DNA from: Phialophora verrucosa
Lineage: Eukaryota; Ascomycota; Eurotiomycetes; Chaetothyriales; Herpotrichiellaceae
Reading direction: 5' to 3'
Length of the DNA stretch: 64,000 bases
NCBI GenBank assembly: GCA_002099365.1
Contig: MSED01000015.1
Span: 3,162,001 to 3,226,000, forward strand
Below, piece by piece: positions 41,142-52,028 of the stretch. How positions within the stretch are numbered: position 1 is the stretch's first letter; the number at the start of each line of letters is the position of its first letter. The translations under genes were made by a program, and so were the position numbers. The notes under the pieces were generated by a model that was not told where the DNA came from, ran no database searches, and saw only the letters and a list, made by a program, of their open reading frames with translations.

Positions 41142-41800
41142 TTACTGCGTCTTGAACAGTAGTATTGCGACATGGCCTAGGTAGAAGTAGATGAAGTGCT
41201 TCGTTTCTATCCAGGACATGTCAGTCTCCAGTTCAAGGGGTTCAGAATCCGTCGCAATCATGTGTTATGCGCGAAGCGTTCAATGCGTACCATGCGTGAC
41301 GAAGCTGCCAAAGTTCCTTCCCACTATGCAATGCCATGTGGCACCCTTTTTCGAATCGAACTGCGCGGGGAAACCGTTAGACGCGAAGGGGGTGATGGGC
41401 TGGGTCCCGAAGAAGGGATACCTCTCGCTTGATGTGTTGAGCAATGTCCTGTATCCAAATCAGTAGGCCGCCGACACTGACTCGATTGTTTCAACAGTAT
41501 ACCTTTTCGACACTGAACTTCTCCATTGCGTCTTGTGCTAGACCACCTATCAGTATCTCCGTTGTTCTCGCTCTTCCTGCGCTGTGCATTCCATACCGAC
41601 TTCAATGGCTTCTTGTTGCATATCCTCGCTCTTGGAGACTCGTCAACAGCGCTGCGGCATTCTCTCACTCCGGCATATCTTACCATGTCGACAGACTTGA
41701 TCTGGGCTTCGCGGACATCAGCCGAACATCTGCAAGTGCATTTATCAGACTCACGCTCCAATTTGACCTTCTTCTCTGGGTTGGGTTCCGGGGCGGCCAT
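41142..41800 (-). CDS. Dynein light chain LC8 type, seven exons
   Basis: Small hub protein and subunit of cytoplasmic dynein; it dimerises and binds short linear motifs. No single open frame shows it; I assembled it from seven minus-strand exons: 41800-41755, 41706-41684, 41630-41597, 41537-41503, 41448-41422, 41360-41291, 41206-41142. All six introns are GT-AG, 48-84 bp, and the total of 300 bp is exactly 99 codons plus stop. Translated segments match the nearly invariant family: QIKSVDM, EDMQQEAIE, DIAQHIKREFD, KKGATWHCIVGRNFGSFVTH and ETKHFIYFYLGHVAILLFKT. The first intron join (KVKLE-PQIKSVDM) is the least certain; a proline replaces the usual alanine. Divergent to MRD1. Confidence 0.93.
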
Positions 41801-42083
41801 GGCGACGGTAGGGTTCACCTGTGTCGATGGATTCGGTGTATCGAGGACTTCAAGGACGAGACTGTACAAGAGAAACGCCGCGGAAACGGTTTGCTTGTGA
41901 ACAAAGAGGTGGATTCACGATCACACGATGCTTTGGAGCCTTGCTGCGCATGTGCAGACGCAACCAGCGACCAGGATCATGCGGGGAAATTTCGGTTCTT
42001 CTTGGCTACCTCGTATTTTTTTCGAGGCCAAAAGGCTCTCCTCCGTGTCAATTTCTTCTTTGGCACCGTCAGTGTAAAACAAG
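41801..42083. promoter_or_regulatory. Divergent promoter, dynein light chain / MRD1
   Basis: Only 283 bp separate the two start codons, so the promoters must overlap. No motif is named. Confidence 0.55.
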
Positions 42084-44554
42084 ATGGCAGCAGCGGAGGA
42101 ACACGATGACTCTTCGGTCACCCGAATCTATGTTTCGGGACTCCCGCCTTCGACGACCAAAGACCAAGTGTGGTCGCATTTTGGGGCTGCAGGAAAGTAC
42201 ACCGTCACAGATGCTCATGTCATTCCAGACCGCCGCATGGCCTTTGTCGGGTTCTCGACCCACGAACAAGCTAAGAGCGCGGTTCAATATTTCAACAGGT
42301 CCTTCGTTCGCATGTCTAAAATTTCCGTCACCTTAGCCAAGCCCGTCCAAGTCAGGCGCGACGAGAAAGGTCATGCTATGCCTGTGTCAGAACGGGCTTC
42401 GAGAAAAAGGAAGCGCCATGTTCAAGACGATGGCGAACACCCTCCGCAGGCCCCGATCAGACAATCCACACAGCCCGCCACCGAAGTAACCTCCCAACCA
42501 ACCACGGATCCCAAGATCATCCTTGACGAGAAGGAAAATCAGCCACAAGAACGACCTTCAGAAGAAGCACTTGACCATAGCAACGCTCCAGAAGCGCCGA
42601 AATCAGATATGGATTGGCTGCGTCGGAAAACAAACAGAACGCTGGATTTGGTAGACGAATCCGAGACTGGCCACGACAGCTCGAAGGCACTCCCCTGTGA
42701 TGTTGTCGATCCGGGCAACACCGACACGACAGTTGTTGCGGAAAAAGAGGCCGGCGAGGACAACGATCAAGGCATGGAAACTCCGCAGGAATCCTTCATA
42801 TCCGTGCCCAATGCGCGGTTGTTTGTCAGAAATCTCCCGTTCGATACACAAGAAGACGACCTCAGAGCCGTGTTTGCTCCGTTCGGTAGAATCTCAGAAG
42901 TGAGTCTGCCTCTGTTCTCCTCCTCCATTCTTCCCGCTTGCGTGATGATTTCCTGATAGGGACAGCTTATGCATTTGCATATGATTCGAACCGGGAAAGA
43001 GTATTTTAGTAGATGCCTCTCACTTCTGACTCCTCCTTCTTTGACTCCTTTGTCCGTTGTACGCTGTTTGAATGGTCGCTGATTGTCAACTAGGTCCATT
43101 TGGTGACAGACACCCGAAAATCCACAGGCAAAGGCCTTGGCTATGTTCAGTTCGTAGAGCCAGTGGATGCAGGAAAAGCTCTCGTCGCCCTCGACGGCAA
43201 GGATTTCCAAGGCCGGTTGATGCACGTCCTCCCATCTTCAGACAAAAAGACGCAAAAGCTCAGTGATTTTGAAATATCGAAATTGCCGCTGAAGCAGCAA
43301 AAGGCTATCAAACGGAAAAATGAGGCCTCCACCTCGACGTTTAGTTGGAACTCGCTATACATGAATCCAGATGCGGTTCTGGCATCTGTCGCTAGCCGAC
43401 TAGGAGTCTCCAAGGCAGACCTGTTCGACCCTGCCTCGGCAGATGCGGCCGTAAAGCAGGCTCACGCCGAAACTAGCGTTATCAAGGAGACCAAGGACTA
43501 TTTGAGATCCAACGGTGTAAATATTGATGCATTCAAGAACCACTCACGGGACGATCGGACGCTACTACTGAAGAATTTCTCCTTCGGGACTACCTCAGAG
43601 GAACTATCCCAAATGCTCGGCCAATATGGGACAGTTGAGCGTCTGCTCTTCCCGCCAACAGGTACCATGGCGGCCGTCCAGTATCGTGAAGGTAGTGAGG
43701 CTACCTTGGCGCTGAAACAGCTGGCATATCGGAACCTCAAAGGCTCGGTACTCTTTCTCGAAAAGGGTCCAGTTGGCCTCTGGGATGCTCCTACGCCAGC
43801 AACGACCGCGGACTCAGCAAAACCCGGAGACTACGAGATCGATGGAGTCGTCGGTACGACCTTCTCTGTTTTTGTCCGCAACCTGAATTTCTCGACCACC
43901 TCGGCCAGACTTGTGGAGGCATTTAAACCACTATCGGGATTCCTCTCCGCACGGGTCAAGACGAGGACGGATCCCAACCGACCGGGCGAAGTTCTCAGCA
44001 TGGGCTTTGGCTTTGTCGAGTTCCGCACCAAGAGCCAAGCAGAAGTGGCAATTGCGACCATGAACGGGAGACGGCTCGATGGGCACGAGCTCCTGGTTCA
44101 GACGTCACAGAAAGCCACAGACCTAGGCGAGGAAAGGCGCAAAGAAGACACGTCCAAAAAGCTCAACTCCGCAAAGACAAAGATCGTCATCAAGAATTTA
44201 CCCTTCGAAGCCACCAAGAAGGACGTTCGCGCCTTGTTCGGTGCATATGGCCAGCTGCGCACTGTACGAATGCCCAAGAAGTTCGACAACACCGCGCGCG
44301 GGTTTGCATTTGCCGACTTCCTCACGGCCAAGGAAGCCGAGAATGCTATCGAGGCCCTTTCGAACACGCATCTGCTAGGCCGGAGATTGGTTCTTGACTT
44401 CGCAGAGGGCGAAATCGTGGACCCCGAAGCGGAGATCCGGGCCATGGAGAAGAAGGTGCAGGGTCATCAGGATACGCTAACTCACCATAGGATGACTGGT
44501 TCAGGTCGAAAGAAGTTCAACGTCGATGCACGAGAAGACTTCGACCCCCTGTAG
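42084..44554 (+). CDS. MRD1: Multiple RNA-binding domain protein Mrd1 (five RRMs)
   Basis: Nucleolar protein that binds pre-rRNA and is needed for early 18S rRNA processing within the small-subunit processome. Exons 42084-42899 and 43094-44554 give 758 residues. Five RRMs can be read from their RNP2/RNP1 pairs: IYVSGLPP/RMAFVGFS (from about 14), LFVRNLPF/GLGYVQFV (from 246, interrupted by the 194-bp intron), LLLKNFSF/MAAVQYRE (from about 428), VFVRNLNF/GFGFVEFR (from about 530) and IVIKNLPF/GFAFADFL (from about 636). The linker between RRM1 and RRM2 is long and acidic. The intron at the RRM2 alpha1-beta2 junction (ISE to VHLVTDT) keeps the fold. The C-terminus (GRKKFNVDAREDFDPL) is typical of the family. 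Confidence 0.94.
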
Positions 44555-45338
44555 CCGATCGGCAGCCCGGTATCCACTTTTATCCCTTGCAGAGCCTCCT
44601 CCCTAACTTCACTGTCCAGATTCCGGACTCATAGCAGTTGTCCTTCAATATATGTCCGTCGTGGAATATTCAACCCTTTCTCTCCTTCAATATTGGTCTC
44701 AGACACAGTCCACGCGGGCAACAATGAGAATTTTAGATCTGGCTCCGGACGATTGGGAGCGTTTTGAAGGTCAGTGCTGCAGGATCTCATTCCATGGCTA
44801 GATTGGCCACAACAACCAGGCCGTGCATGATTCGCTCGGTCACTATCTGTGCACTCGTCCATCTATTCCACCGATGGCATGATGTTTGCCTCTTGCCTTC
44901 TGCCGGTGCCTTTTCGAGCACAGGGTCGAATCGGATCCGGTGGCGTGGTGGAAGCACCCATCCCTTGCATTGCCCTTTTGGGACATTTTCAGTCTGTGCG
45001 GTAAGGATAGCAAAGGGAACTTCACACCGTGAGATTACCTGTCTTGCTCGGTATCGATTCTGTAGGTCGACGACTGTGGGGTTGTGCTCTTATCTGTACC
45101 ATCCAGCGGGTGAAGGGTCACTGTTGGCAGGTGCTGGTGGAAGACATGGAGAGGATTGGATCGTACGAGCACGAGCACCTCTCGACTGTTATATGTTGGC
45201 CGTTCCCTTCTTAACATACTTTTTCTCAGCATACTTTCTCTCATTCCAAATTCTTTCGTCCTGCTTGAACATTGTCTACGGCATTTCTTAGTGTTGTTTA
45301 CGAGCATAACTGGGTGAGCATTGGGCACATTCACTCCA
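44555..45338 (+). promoter_or_regulatory. Upstream region of the abaA-like gene with BrlA- and AbaA-type sites
   Basis: No credible gene. BrlA response element consensus is (C/A)(G/A)AGGG(G/A): reverse-strand CAAGGGA is present at 44583-44589 and 44961-44967, and AAAGGGA lies at 45012-45018. AbaA-type CATTCC is at 44788-44793 and 45242-45247. These short motifs are expected by chance now and then, but the set matches known control of abaA by BrlA and by itself in Aspergillus. Confidence 0.45.
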
Positions 45339-48289
45339 ATGGAGTGCATACCTTCCAGTATGTCATCATCTCTGCACTTCGGGGAATCCAGGTCGGCGGG
45401 TGAGCATCTCTCAGTCTCTTCCGGCAATGTACAGCTGCTTCCGGTCCAACATAGAGAGGGCATTGAGAACCAATATCCCCTCCCTGCACTGTCAAGTGGA
45501 AGACAGACACCTCAGCAGTTTCCAATCCCGTCGTTGAAGCTCGGTTCGAATGATGATTCACATCACGGGTTCAATCCAAAGCCAAGACGCCATCCCCTCA
45601 GACCACGACGTACCAGGCTCGCAGATCCGGATCGACCATATCTTGTCCACCCCAAGTACATCGAATACAGATCCCGGCCGAGGCAGGATATCGGCAAAGA
45701 TGGGAAACCAATCTGGCCCGACCATATCGAGGCGGCCTTCCAGGATGGTAGGCTTTATGACCTCTTCCAATGCGAATTGTGGATGCTGACGAATGACAGC
45801 TCTCGTCCATATCAAGCCGATGGGTCGAAAGAAGTGCTCCCAGCGAGGCAAGCCGTATGGGCGGAATATGCTCATTGCTGAATGGATATACCGGGCAACC
45901 GGCCATAAGAGGGAACGGAAGCAAGTCTCCAGTCACATACAAGTGCTCGATCGCTTTCTCGCGGGCATCCCAGAGTGTACGCCATCCTTCCCCTTACCCG
46001 CAGCCATGTGTTCAAGCTAATTCCATCACAGGGGATCGTCTGATCAAGCCAGGCGACGACGATGATGTCGGGCCCACTGAAGGTCACAAATTCTACCACA
46101 ATTCAATTGAGCATATGGTCAATGAACAGAAAGCTCGAAGCAAAGGCCGGCAACAGAGCGGGACAGCTTGGGATGACGACCTTGATGATGCTGATGACTC
46201 GCTCGGCACTGGAGTTCCAGCTGTTGACTCGAACCTCTCACACCCGGTCGAGCAGCTAAATTTCGAAATGTGGGTGAGCTCACCGGTAGATCAGGACCGT
46301 GCCTTGCACTGCTACAGCAAGCTCAAGGCCGATAAATTGCCGGCTATGCCACTCGAAGATCTTGCGGGCTGGCGGTTGTCTTTTCCACATCTGAAAACCC
46401 AAGTCGACCGAGGAAACCGGCTCAACAACTGCGACCTCATTCTTCTCAACACCAGTTTCAAGCTGATGCAAGAATTTCCTCCCCGTTACTCCAAGCTGGG
46501 TATCGGCCTTGAACTCAAATTCCCGGATCCACTCCTTTGGCCTGAGTCGAACGGAGACGTCGACTTCAAGAAGTGGACCTGCACCACCTATATGTACCGG
46601 GACGGCGTCCTGATAGCTGAACCCTGTCGCGAAGAGTGCCAGGTGTCCGAACATTGGAAGGTCCGACCATTCTTCCAGTCGAAATGGTGGGCGTCAACAT
46701 TCACCTCACTTACAGAAGCGAGGAAGGTGGCCGAGGACACCAAAGATCCCCAAGCAATCGAGCATGCGAAAGAACAGTCTCGCGGCTTTTTCCGAGGACT
46801 CTCGATCATGCAGGAGATTTCTGCCGTCCGCTATGTTGGTTCCTGGCAGATGAAACAAGATAAGCGGACACGTATGGCCATCTTGCTCTGGAAATTCTCT
46901 CAGGCAGACAGCGTGGGGACAACGACGTGGCAGAACCTGATCGCTCCTCCAGATCGCGCGACAACGAACAGCCCACCACCACCCGATACTGAGATGGACC
47001 TGCCGCCACTGTCCATCGACTCCATTGTCTCGCCGGGCCACAGCTCGTTCGAAAGCAACAACCAGTTTCTGTCACAGCACAGCATGCAATATCACGTGTA
47101 TCCTGACGCCATGGATGAAGACCTCTGTCATGACGGATTCATGGGTCTTAAGCCTGAACAGATGGACATTGGCCACTTACAGTCGTTCGACATGCCACTT
47201 CATGGGTACTCAGGCGTAGACCCAGCACTTCACGATACGTTCGAACTTCAGCATGGCGCCCTCAGACCGACCGCCGCTAACCAGCACAGCATCGATGCCA
47301 ACCTCTTCGAGCCCACCCATGCTCAGGTGGGCCTACAATCCGGCATGAACGGTCCTCTGTTCGGTGACAATCAAACTGTCCCCAGCGGTCACACGCAGGA
47401 CCTACCCCTCTCAAGATTCGATGTCACAACACATCAAGTACTCCAGGAGCAGCTTAACGCAGAGGACTCCCAGCAGAGCACCTCTGCGTCCCACTTGTCG
47501 CCTATCAAGCAGGAGCCTTCTCCTAGTCTGCACAGCGACGAGGTTGAGCGTCGTTGGAGCCAGCAGCTGGACGAGGACGAGAAAATCCTTCATATCCTTG
47601 CAACCCAGCAGCAGCAGCAGCAGCAGCAGAAGCAACAACAACAGCAGCAGCTGGCTCAACCACAACCGCGTCAGACATGGCCGCCTGAAGTCGATGAGCA
47701 CCAAGCCTTGCACCAAGCCTTGCTCGGTGCGCCAGCGATGACTGCCGTGAGAGCTACGCCACAGCATCACCAGCCACCTCAACCCCAGCACCACTTTGGC
47801 ACGACCGGCAATCAGCAACAGGTGCGTGGCGAACAGCATCGGGTCTCGCCCATGTCATTCCGGCCTCCTTTGCAGTCATATCACAGCTTTCCTGGCAAGC
47901 GAAACGACGATCACGTCCACCGCGTACCGTTCGGGGGAGAGCACCACGTCGATGGACTGCCCCTATCGCACCGCCTGTCGCAGCTTGACGGGCAGCATTT
48001 CCTTGATCACCCGCCTTCGGCTGTGTCTGCGTCCGAGGACTTCCTCCATGCAAGCGACCCGCTGGACGAAGGTTCTCGCGGCTTCATCAGGGCACACAGC
48101 GAGCCCGACCCAAGTGCCGCCGCGGCCATCGAATGCTTCAGCAGCAGCGTGCATGGAGTGATGAACGATTCGGTCATCGATTCCCAGCTGCAAGCACACG
48201 CGGATTCAAGCTCGCTTGCTCCAGCAAATACCCCCCTCGGAGGCAGTTCCGTCGATGTCTCAATGGACGATGTGCACGGAATATTGTGA
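45339..48289 (+). CDS. abaA: TEA/ATTS-domain regulator of conidiation (AbaA-like)
   Basis: Nuclear developmental regulator; in Aspergillus AbaA acts between BrlA and WetA in conidiophore maturation. Exons 45339-45747, 45800-45976 and 46032-48289 give 947 residues. The TEA domain (about 105-190) is assembled from all three exons: YIEYRSRPRQDIGKDGKPIW, WPDHIEAAFQDALVHIKPMG, YGRNMLIAEWIYRATG and RKQVSSHIQVLDRFLAGIPE, then W from the second junction. Both introns (52 and 55 bp) are required. A long C-terminal region is rich in Gln, His and Ser and includes a polyglutamine tract, and is probably an activation region. The first ATG of the frame after a TTG is 45339; ATG 45360 is an alternative. Confidence 0.88.
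47606..47651 (+). repeat. CAG/CAA tract encoding polyglutamine in the abaA-like gene
   Basis: A trinucleotide run of pure CAG and then mixed CAA/CAG encodes eight glutamines, one lysine and six more glutamines. It may vary in length between strains. Confidence 0.9.
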
Positions 48290-48540
48290 GATCGTGCGTG
48301 AACGGTGAAAACCTCTACGTTACATGAGTTTTTGATTGAATGATTAACGACAGTCCGCTAGTCCGTCAGTCAGTACCTGGGGCGTGCATGATGATTGGGG
48401 ATTATTCTACTTCTCCTATTGTACCCCTTTTTAACACTGTATTCATAGTGATAATGCATTTATGATAGAAATGGTTAGGTCTTCTGCCCACCAGAACGCC
48501 GTTTAGTCTTGACGCTGCTCGTGTTGTCTGCCATCATGAC

Positions 48541-49020
48541 TTGTGGTCATCTCCATCCTGGTTATTAGCGCAGTCACGGTGTGATTACGAAGGAGAGAGA
48601 AATGCCAAAAACGTGTCAGAAGCTGAAGCCATGGAGTACGTCGCCCCCTACACGGTTGGTAACGACATCAGTGCGCGTGACTGGCAAAGATATGTCGCGA
48701 AAGCCGGACCGGTGCCACAGTGGACGTTCAGCAAGTCGTTCGATAAATACGCCCCTCTTGGGCCTTTTCTAGTGACACCAGCAGGTGCTAGCAGATCAAG
48801 AGACTGCTGCCGTGTCCTCGCAGCATCAGGATGACAAGGACCGCCACTTCGTCAGCCCGGACACGGACATGAACCAGATGGCTGTGGAGCCCCTCTCTCA
48901 AGAGAGGGTGTCGCTGTGGGTCAACAGAACTGGGCCGAGCGGCATCGGTTCCAGCGATCAATGAAGGCTCGTGTAGGAGCTCATCGCGTACGGCATGAAG
49001 CATAACGACGAGGTCGATTC
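48541..49020 (+). pseudogene. Decayed fumarylacetoacetate-hydrolase-family gene
   Basis: One frame (48541-48834) reads DYEGE, then NVSEAEAMEYVAPYTVGNDI, SARDWQRYVAKAGPVPQW and FDKYAPLGPFLVTP, a clear match to the core of the FAH superfamily. The segment that should follow DYEGE (LxxVIGxx) is missing. After VTPAG the similarity shifts frame: 48885-48960 gives PLSQERVSLW and TGPSGIGSS, which resemble the LSQG and TGTPSGIG motifs, followed by TGA and TAG stops and a faint YGMKHNDEVD. There is no intact start, so it is a relic of a hydrolase acting on C-C bonds of ketoacids or aromatic breakdown products. It sits directly beside the P450 module. Confidence 0.75.
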
Positions 49021-49466
49021 AAGAGCCCAGAATGCGTCCTTTTGGCGCAGCATGTCACCCAAGGTTGCGACTTGTTTCCAGATATCAGAGCCCGCTGTCA
49101 GATTGTGAGATACAGGTCATCGATGGGTCTATGTGTACGCTTTAAAGTACTGATTTGGTCAAGTGCTCTGCCACTATGTCGCTCAACGACTACAGACCTG
49201 TAAAACGCCCTTTCTGCATGACATTCTGTGAAAGATGCTGGTCCATCGACCGACCGGCTTGTGATTTTGTGCGATGCATATCTGTATATCTCAAGCCATG
49301 TGGGCAAAAGGAATTGCTTGGCTCCCAAGAAAGCTCCCAAACCCAGTAGTCAGTCGGTGTTCCTCGCGACGACATTGAAGCCAATCGAGCAGTTCGGAGT
49401 GTGCAAGAGTTGGCTTGCCAACCGTATCAACAGTCCCATCCCAATCCAATGGCATTCCCATATATA
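49021..49466. other. Intergenic
   Basis: About 450 bp at the 3' end of the P450 gene. No gene is seen. Confidence 0.5.
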
Positions 49467-51299
49467 CTAGCGCTTGATCCGAGTCAGTTTCACTTTCAAG
49501 CCGTCTCGTGGCTTTGTAGTGACCAGTCCGGCCGGGACGACCTTCTCGCTTGGATCGGCTAAAGTCCACTCAAAAGTCGCGATGAAGGCAGCGACCAAGG
49601 CCCGGAGCTCAGCTCGTGCGAAATTCTGGCCAATGCAGCTGCGCGGGCCGTGGAGGAAGGTCAAGAATGCATAGTTTGTCGGGGCACCACCAGTCTGGTT
49701 GGGTTTTCCCGTGGTTGGGTCCACCCACCGCTCTGGTTTGAATTCATGGGCGTCCGGACCCCATACTGCCGTGTCTTTGTTGGTCGCCCAGGGGGCCATG
49801 GAAATGGCGGTCCCGGCAGGTATGGGTTGGCCCAGCAGAGTTGTGTCCTTGGTCGTCGTCCGGGCCGACAAGGGTACAGTGGGAAAGACGCGGAGTGTCT
49901 CGTTGCACACCCCGTTCAGAAGGGGGAGAGATTCGAGGATTGAGCTGAGGTCGACCTGGGACGCATCGGTGGCTGTTCCAGCGGGCAGGGCAGCGAGCAC
50001 TTCGTCTCGGAGCCGTGTTTGGATCTCAGGATGAATGCACAATAGATAAGTCGTCCAGGTGAAGCTTGAGGACGTTGTCTCGTGTCTGTGGACGAGGTCG
50101 TTAGCACACAGTTGCCCTTGGCCAATTTGCGACGAGTCAAGGCAGCAGTGTATGATGAAGAGAAAGGGAGACGGCGGCGGCGAGGAGGAGAGAGAACTCG
50201 ACCATACCCGGCAGCAATGATTGTCAGAATCTGATCCACGAGTTCTTCGTCTGAAAAGACGTCAGCGTCGATAAGGCACGCGAGCGTGTCAATGTGTGCA
50301 CTTTCCCCCTCCGTCTTCTGCCGCTCCCGCTTTCCCTGCACGAATTGCCGGGATAGGTCTCGCAGCTCCTTGGTGATTCTGGCCACGCGGCGACCGCCGA
50401 ATGGGCATAGGATATCGGCCGCAAGACCACCAAGCCCGACGTGCACCGTCGACCAGGCCCGAATGTCGGGTGTATTGGAGGTGAGCTCGGCGTATAGGTT
50501 GCTAATCTTGTCGTTCGAATGCTCCAGAGTGTTGAAATCCCGCCCCAAACCGGCAACGCCAATAATGTCCAAGGTGGCTTTGGGAGCCCAGTCCTCGACG
50601 TCTATCACCCCCGAGCCTCCCCTGGTGGCTTTCTCCAAGGGCGTGTTCGTAAAGGCTTCTGCTTCAATCATCTTGGTCATCTTGACGGCCTTTTCCCAGA
50701 ACAAAGGGTACAGCATCTTGATCTGTCGAAAGGCGAAACTCGGCAGACTGTGCTTCCGCTGACGTTTGTGATGCATTCCCTCGGCAGAAACCAGACCGTC
50801 TCCAATGGAGCGCCGCAGAAACTCTCGGCTGTTCTCAGGTTTGGGGAATTCGTAGGTCCTTGCCACTAGGATTTCGGCAAGGCCTTTGGTGCTGGTCACC
50901 AGTACGTGATCACGGCCCAGAATCCCTTTGAGACGAATTAGTCCGTCACTGGGAATCTCCTGCATGAATCTCATATAGTCTTCGCCGCGCGGAAACCTGA
51001 ATTCCGAGGTGGCATGGCCGAGGATAGGTTTGGCACCCTATTCGTACAAGTCAATTGTCTTGGTTGGGCCTTTCTTTTCTGGATATACGTACTGGCGGAC
51101 ACGGGAGATTTCGAAGGGGACTCAAATAGCGGGGATAGATGACCAGAGCATATATGAGCCAGACTGACAAGTTCAGAGGGAGCATGCAGAGGAACGTTGT
51201 GGTGGTGCTGAGATTCCCCACAGGGGTCGGTGCAACTGATACAAGGACGAGGCCTTGGATCAGAGCAGAGCCCAGCACGATCAGGACGACGGGAGCCAT
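49467..51299 (-). CDS. Cytochrome P450 monooxygenase
   Basis: ER-anchored heme monooxygenase. Exons 51299-51093, 51037-50208 and 50085-49467 give 551 residues. The N-terminus has two hydrophobic stretches (MAPVVLIVLGSALIQGLVLV and a second near 35-55) followed by the proline-rich hinge LPCPPGAKPILGH, joined over a 55-bp intron. The I-helix oxygen motif AGHETT (about 344-349) is made by the 122-bp second intron junction. ExxR is ETLR (about 407), the PERW motif is KPERW (about 463), and the heme loop is FLHGPRSCIG with Cys near 495. The sequence style (DGLIRLKGILG, GLVSAEGMHHKRQRK) suggests a CYP3/CYP4-like clan, but family and substrate are unknown. It is divergent to a Zn2Cys6 regulator and close to a BVMO and an SDR. 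Confidence 0.92.
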
Positions 51300-52028
51300 T
51301 ATGAGAAGAGAGTCACACTGCTGATGATTCGAAACTCATCTGGGGAAGATAACAAGCAACGTCTCTCACAGACTGTCAACCTGTATCGAGCCCTTTATGA
51401 ACCCAAGCCTAGTTCGGCCGTATAAAAACCATCCGAGCCCGTATCGTTCTTCTGAGATACTGGTAGAGATGTACGCCCTGAAATACGAGATACGACTTCG
51501 TATGGATCAAGACTCCGCTGTCGTCGATTTCTCGAGGCGCCTGTTCTCTACCCCTTCGTTCCCCTTCGTTCCCTCTCCCGGAGACGTCATCCCCAGAACC
51601 CCACGCCGGGGAGAATGAAGGTGCCGACAACGCGGGGAAGAAAGGGGGCGGAGGCGGGCGAAGTTGGGTGCTGCGAAGGACCACTACAGGAGACGAGTGC
51701 GACTTGGTGGCAGGCTCGGCAGGATCTGGAAGATCGTGTGATCGCCTTACCGAAACAGGTAGCAAACCTCCGGCCAATATCCCATAGTGATTGGTGGCCG
51801 ATCCGGGCGGCGGGTTCGGGGGCCGGATGAGCCTTATCCTATGGAGCCTACGTTAAAAAGAACACTTCTCATCTACACAACCAATTTGGGCCGGTTGCTC
51901 ATTATTTCGGATGTCTTGACCTTTTGAGGCAGACTCCCACCAGCAGAGATTCAGTTCCTGCCTCAAGCCAACCTTCCGGAAGTCCCCCAAGACGGGGAGC
52001 CAAATCCCTCTCCGCGTCGGCGAGGCAA
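51300..52028. promoter_or_regulatory. Divergent promoter region, P450 / Zn2Cys6 regulator
   Basis: About 730 bp. Near 51798-51826 there is a dense set of CGG/CCG triplets (CCGATCCGGGCGGCGGG), the half-site type bound by Zn2Cys6 factors. The regulator encoded next door could bind here, which is an inference. Confidence 0.4.

Noticed and set aside
44723..45022. Short plus-strand frames in the abaA leader, first considered as a small upstream gene
   Set aside because: The pieces (for example MRILDLAPDDWERFE) could not be joined into a consistent frame; they are at best upstream ORFs.
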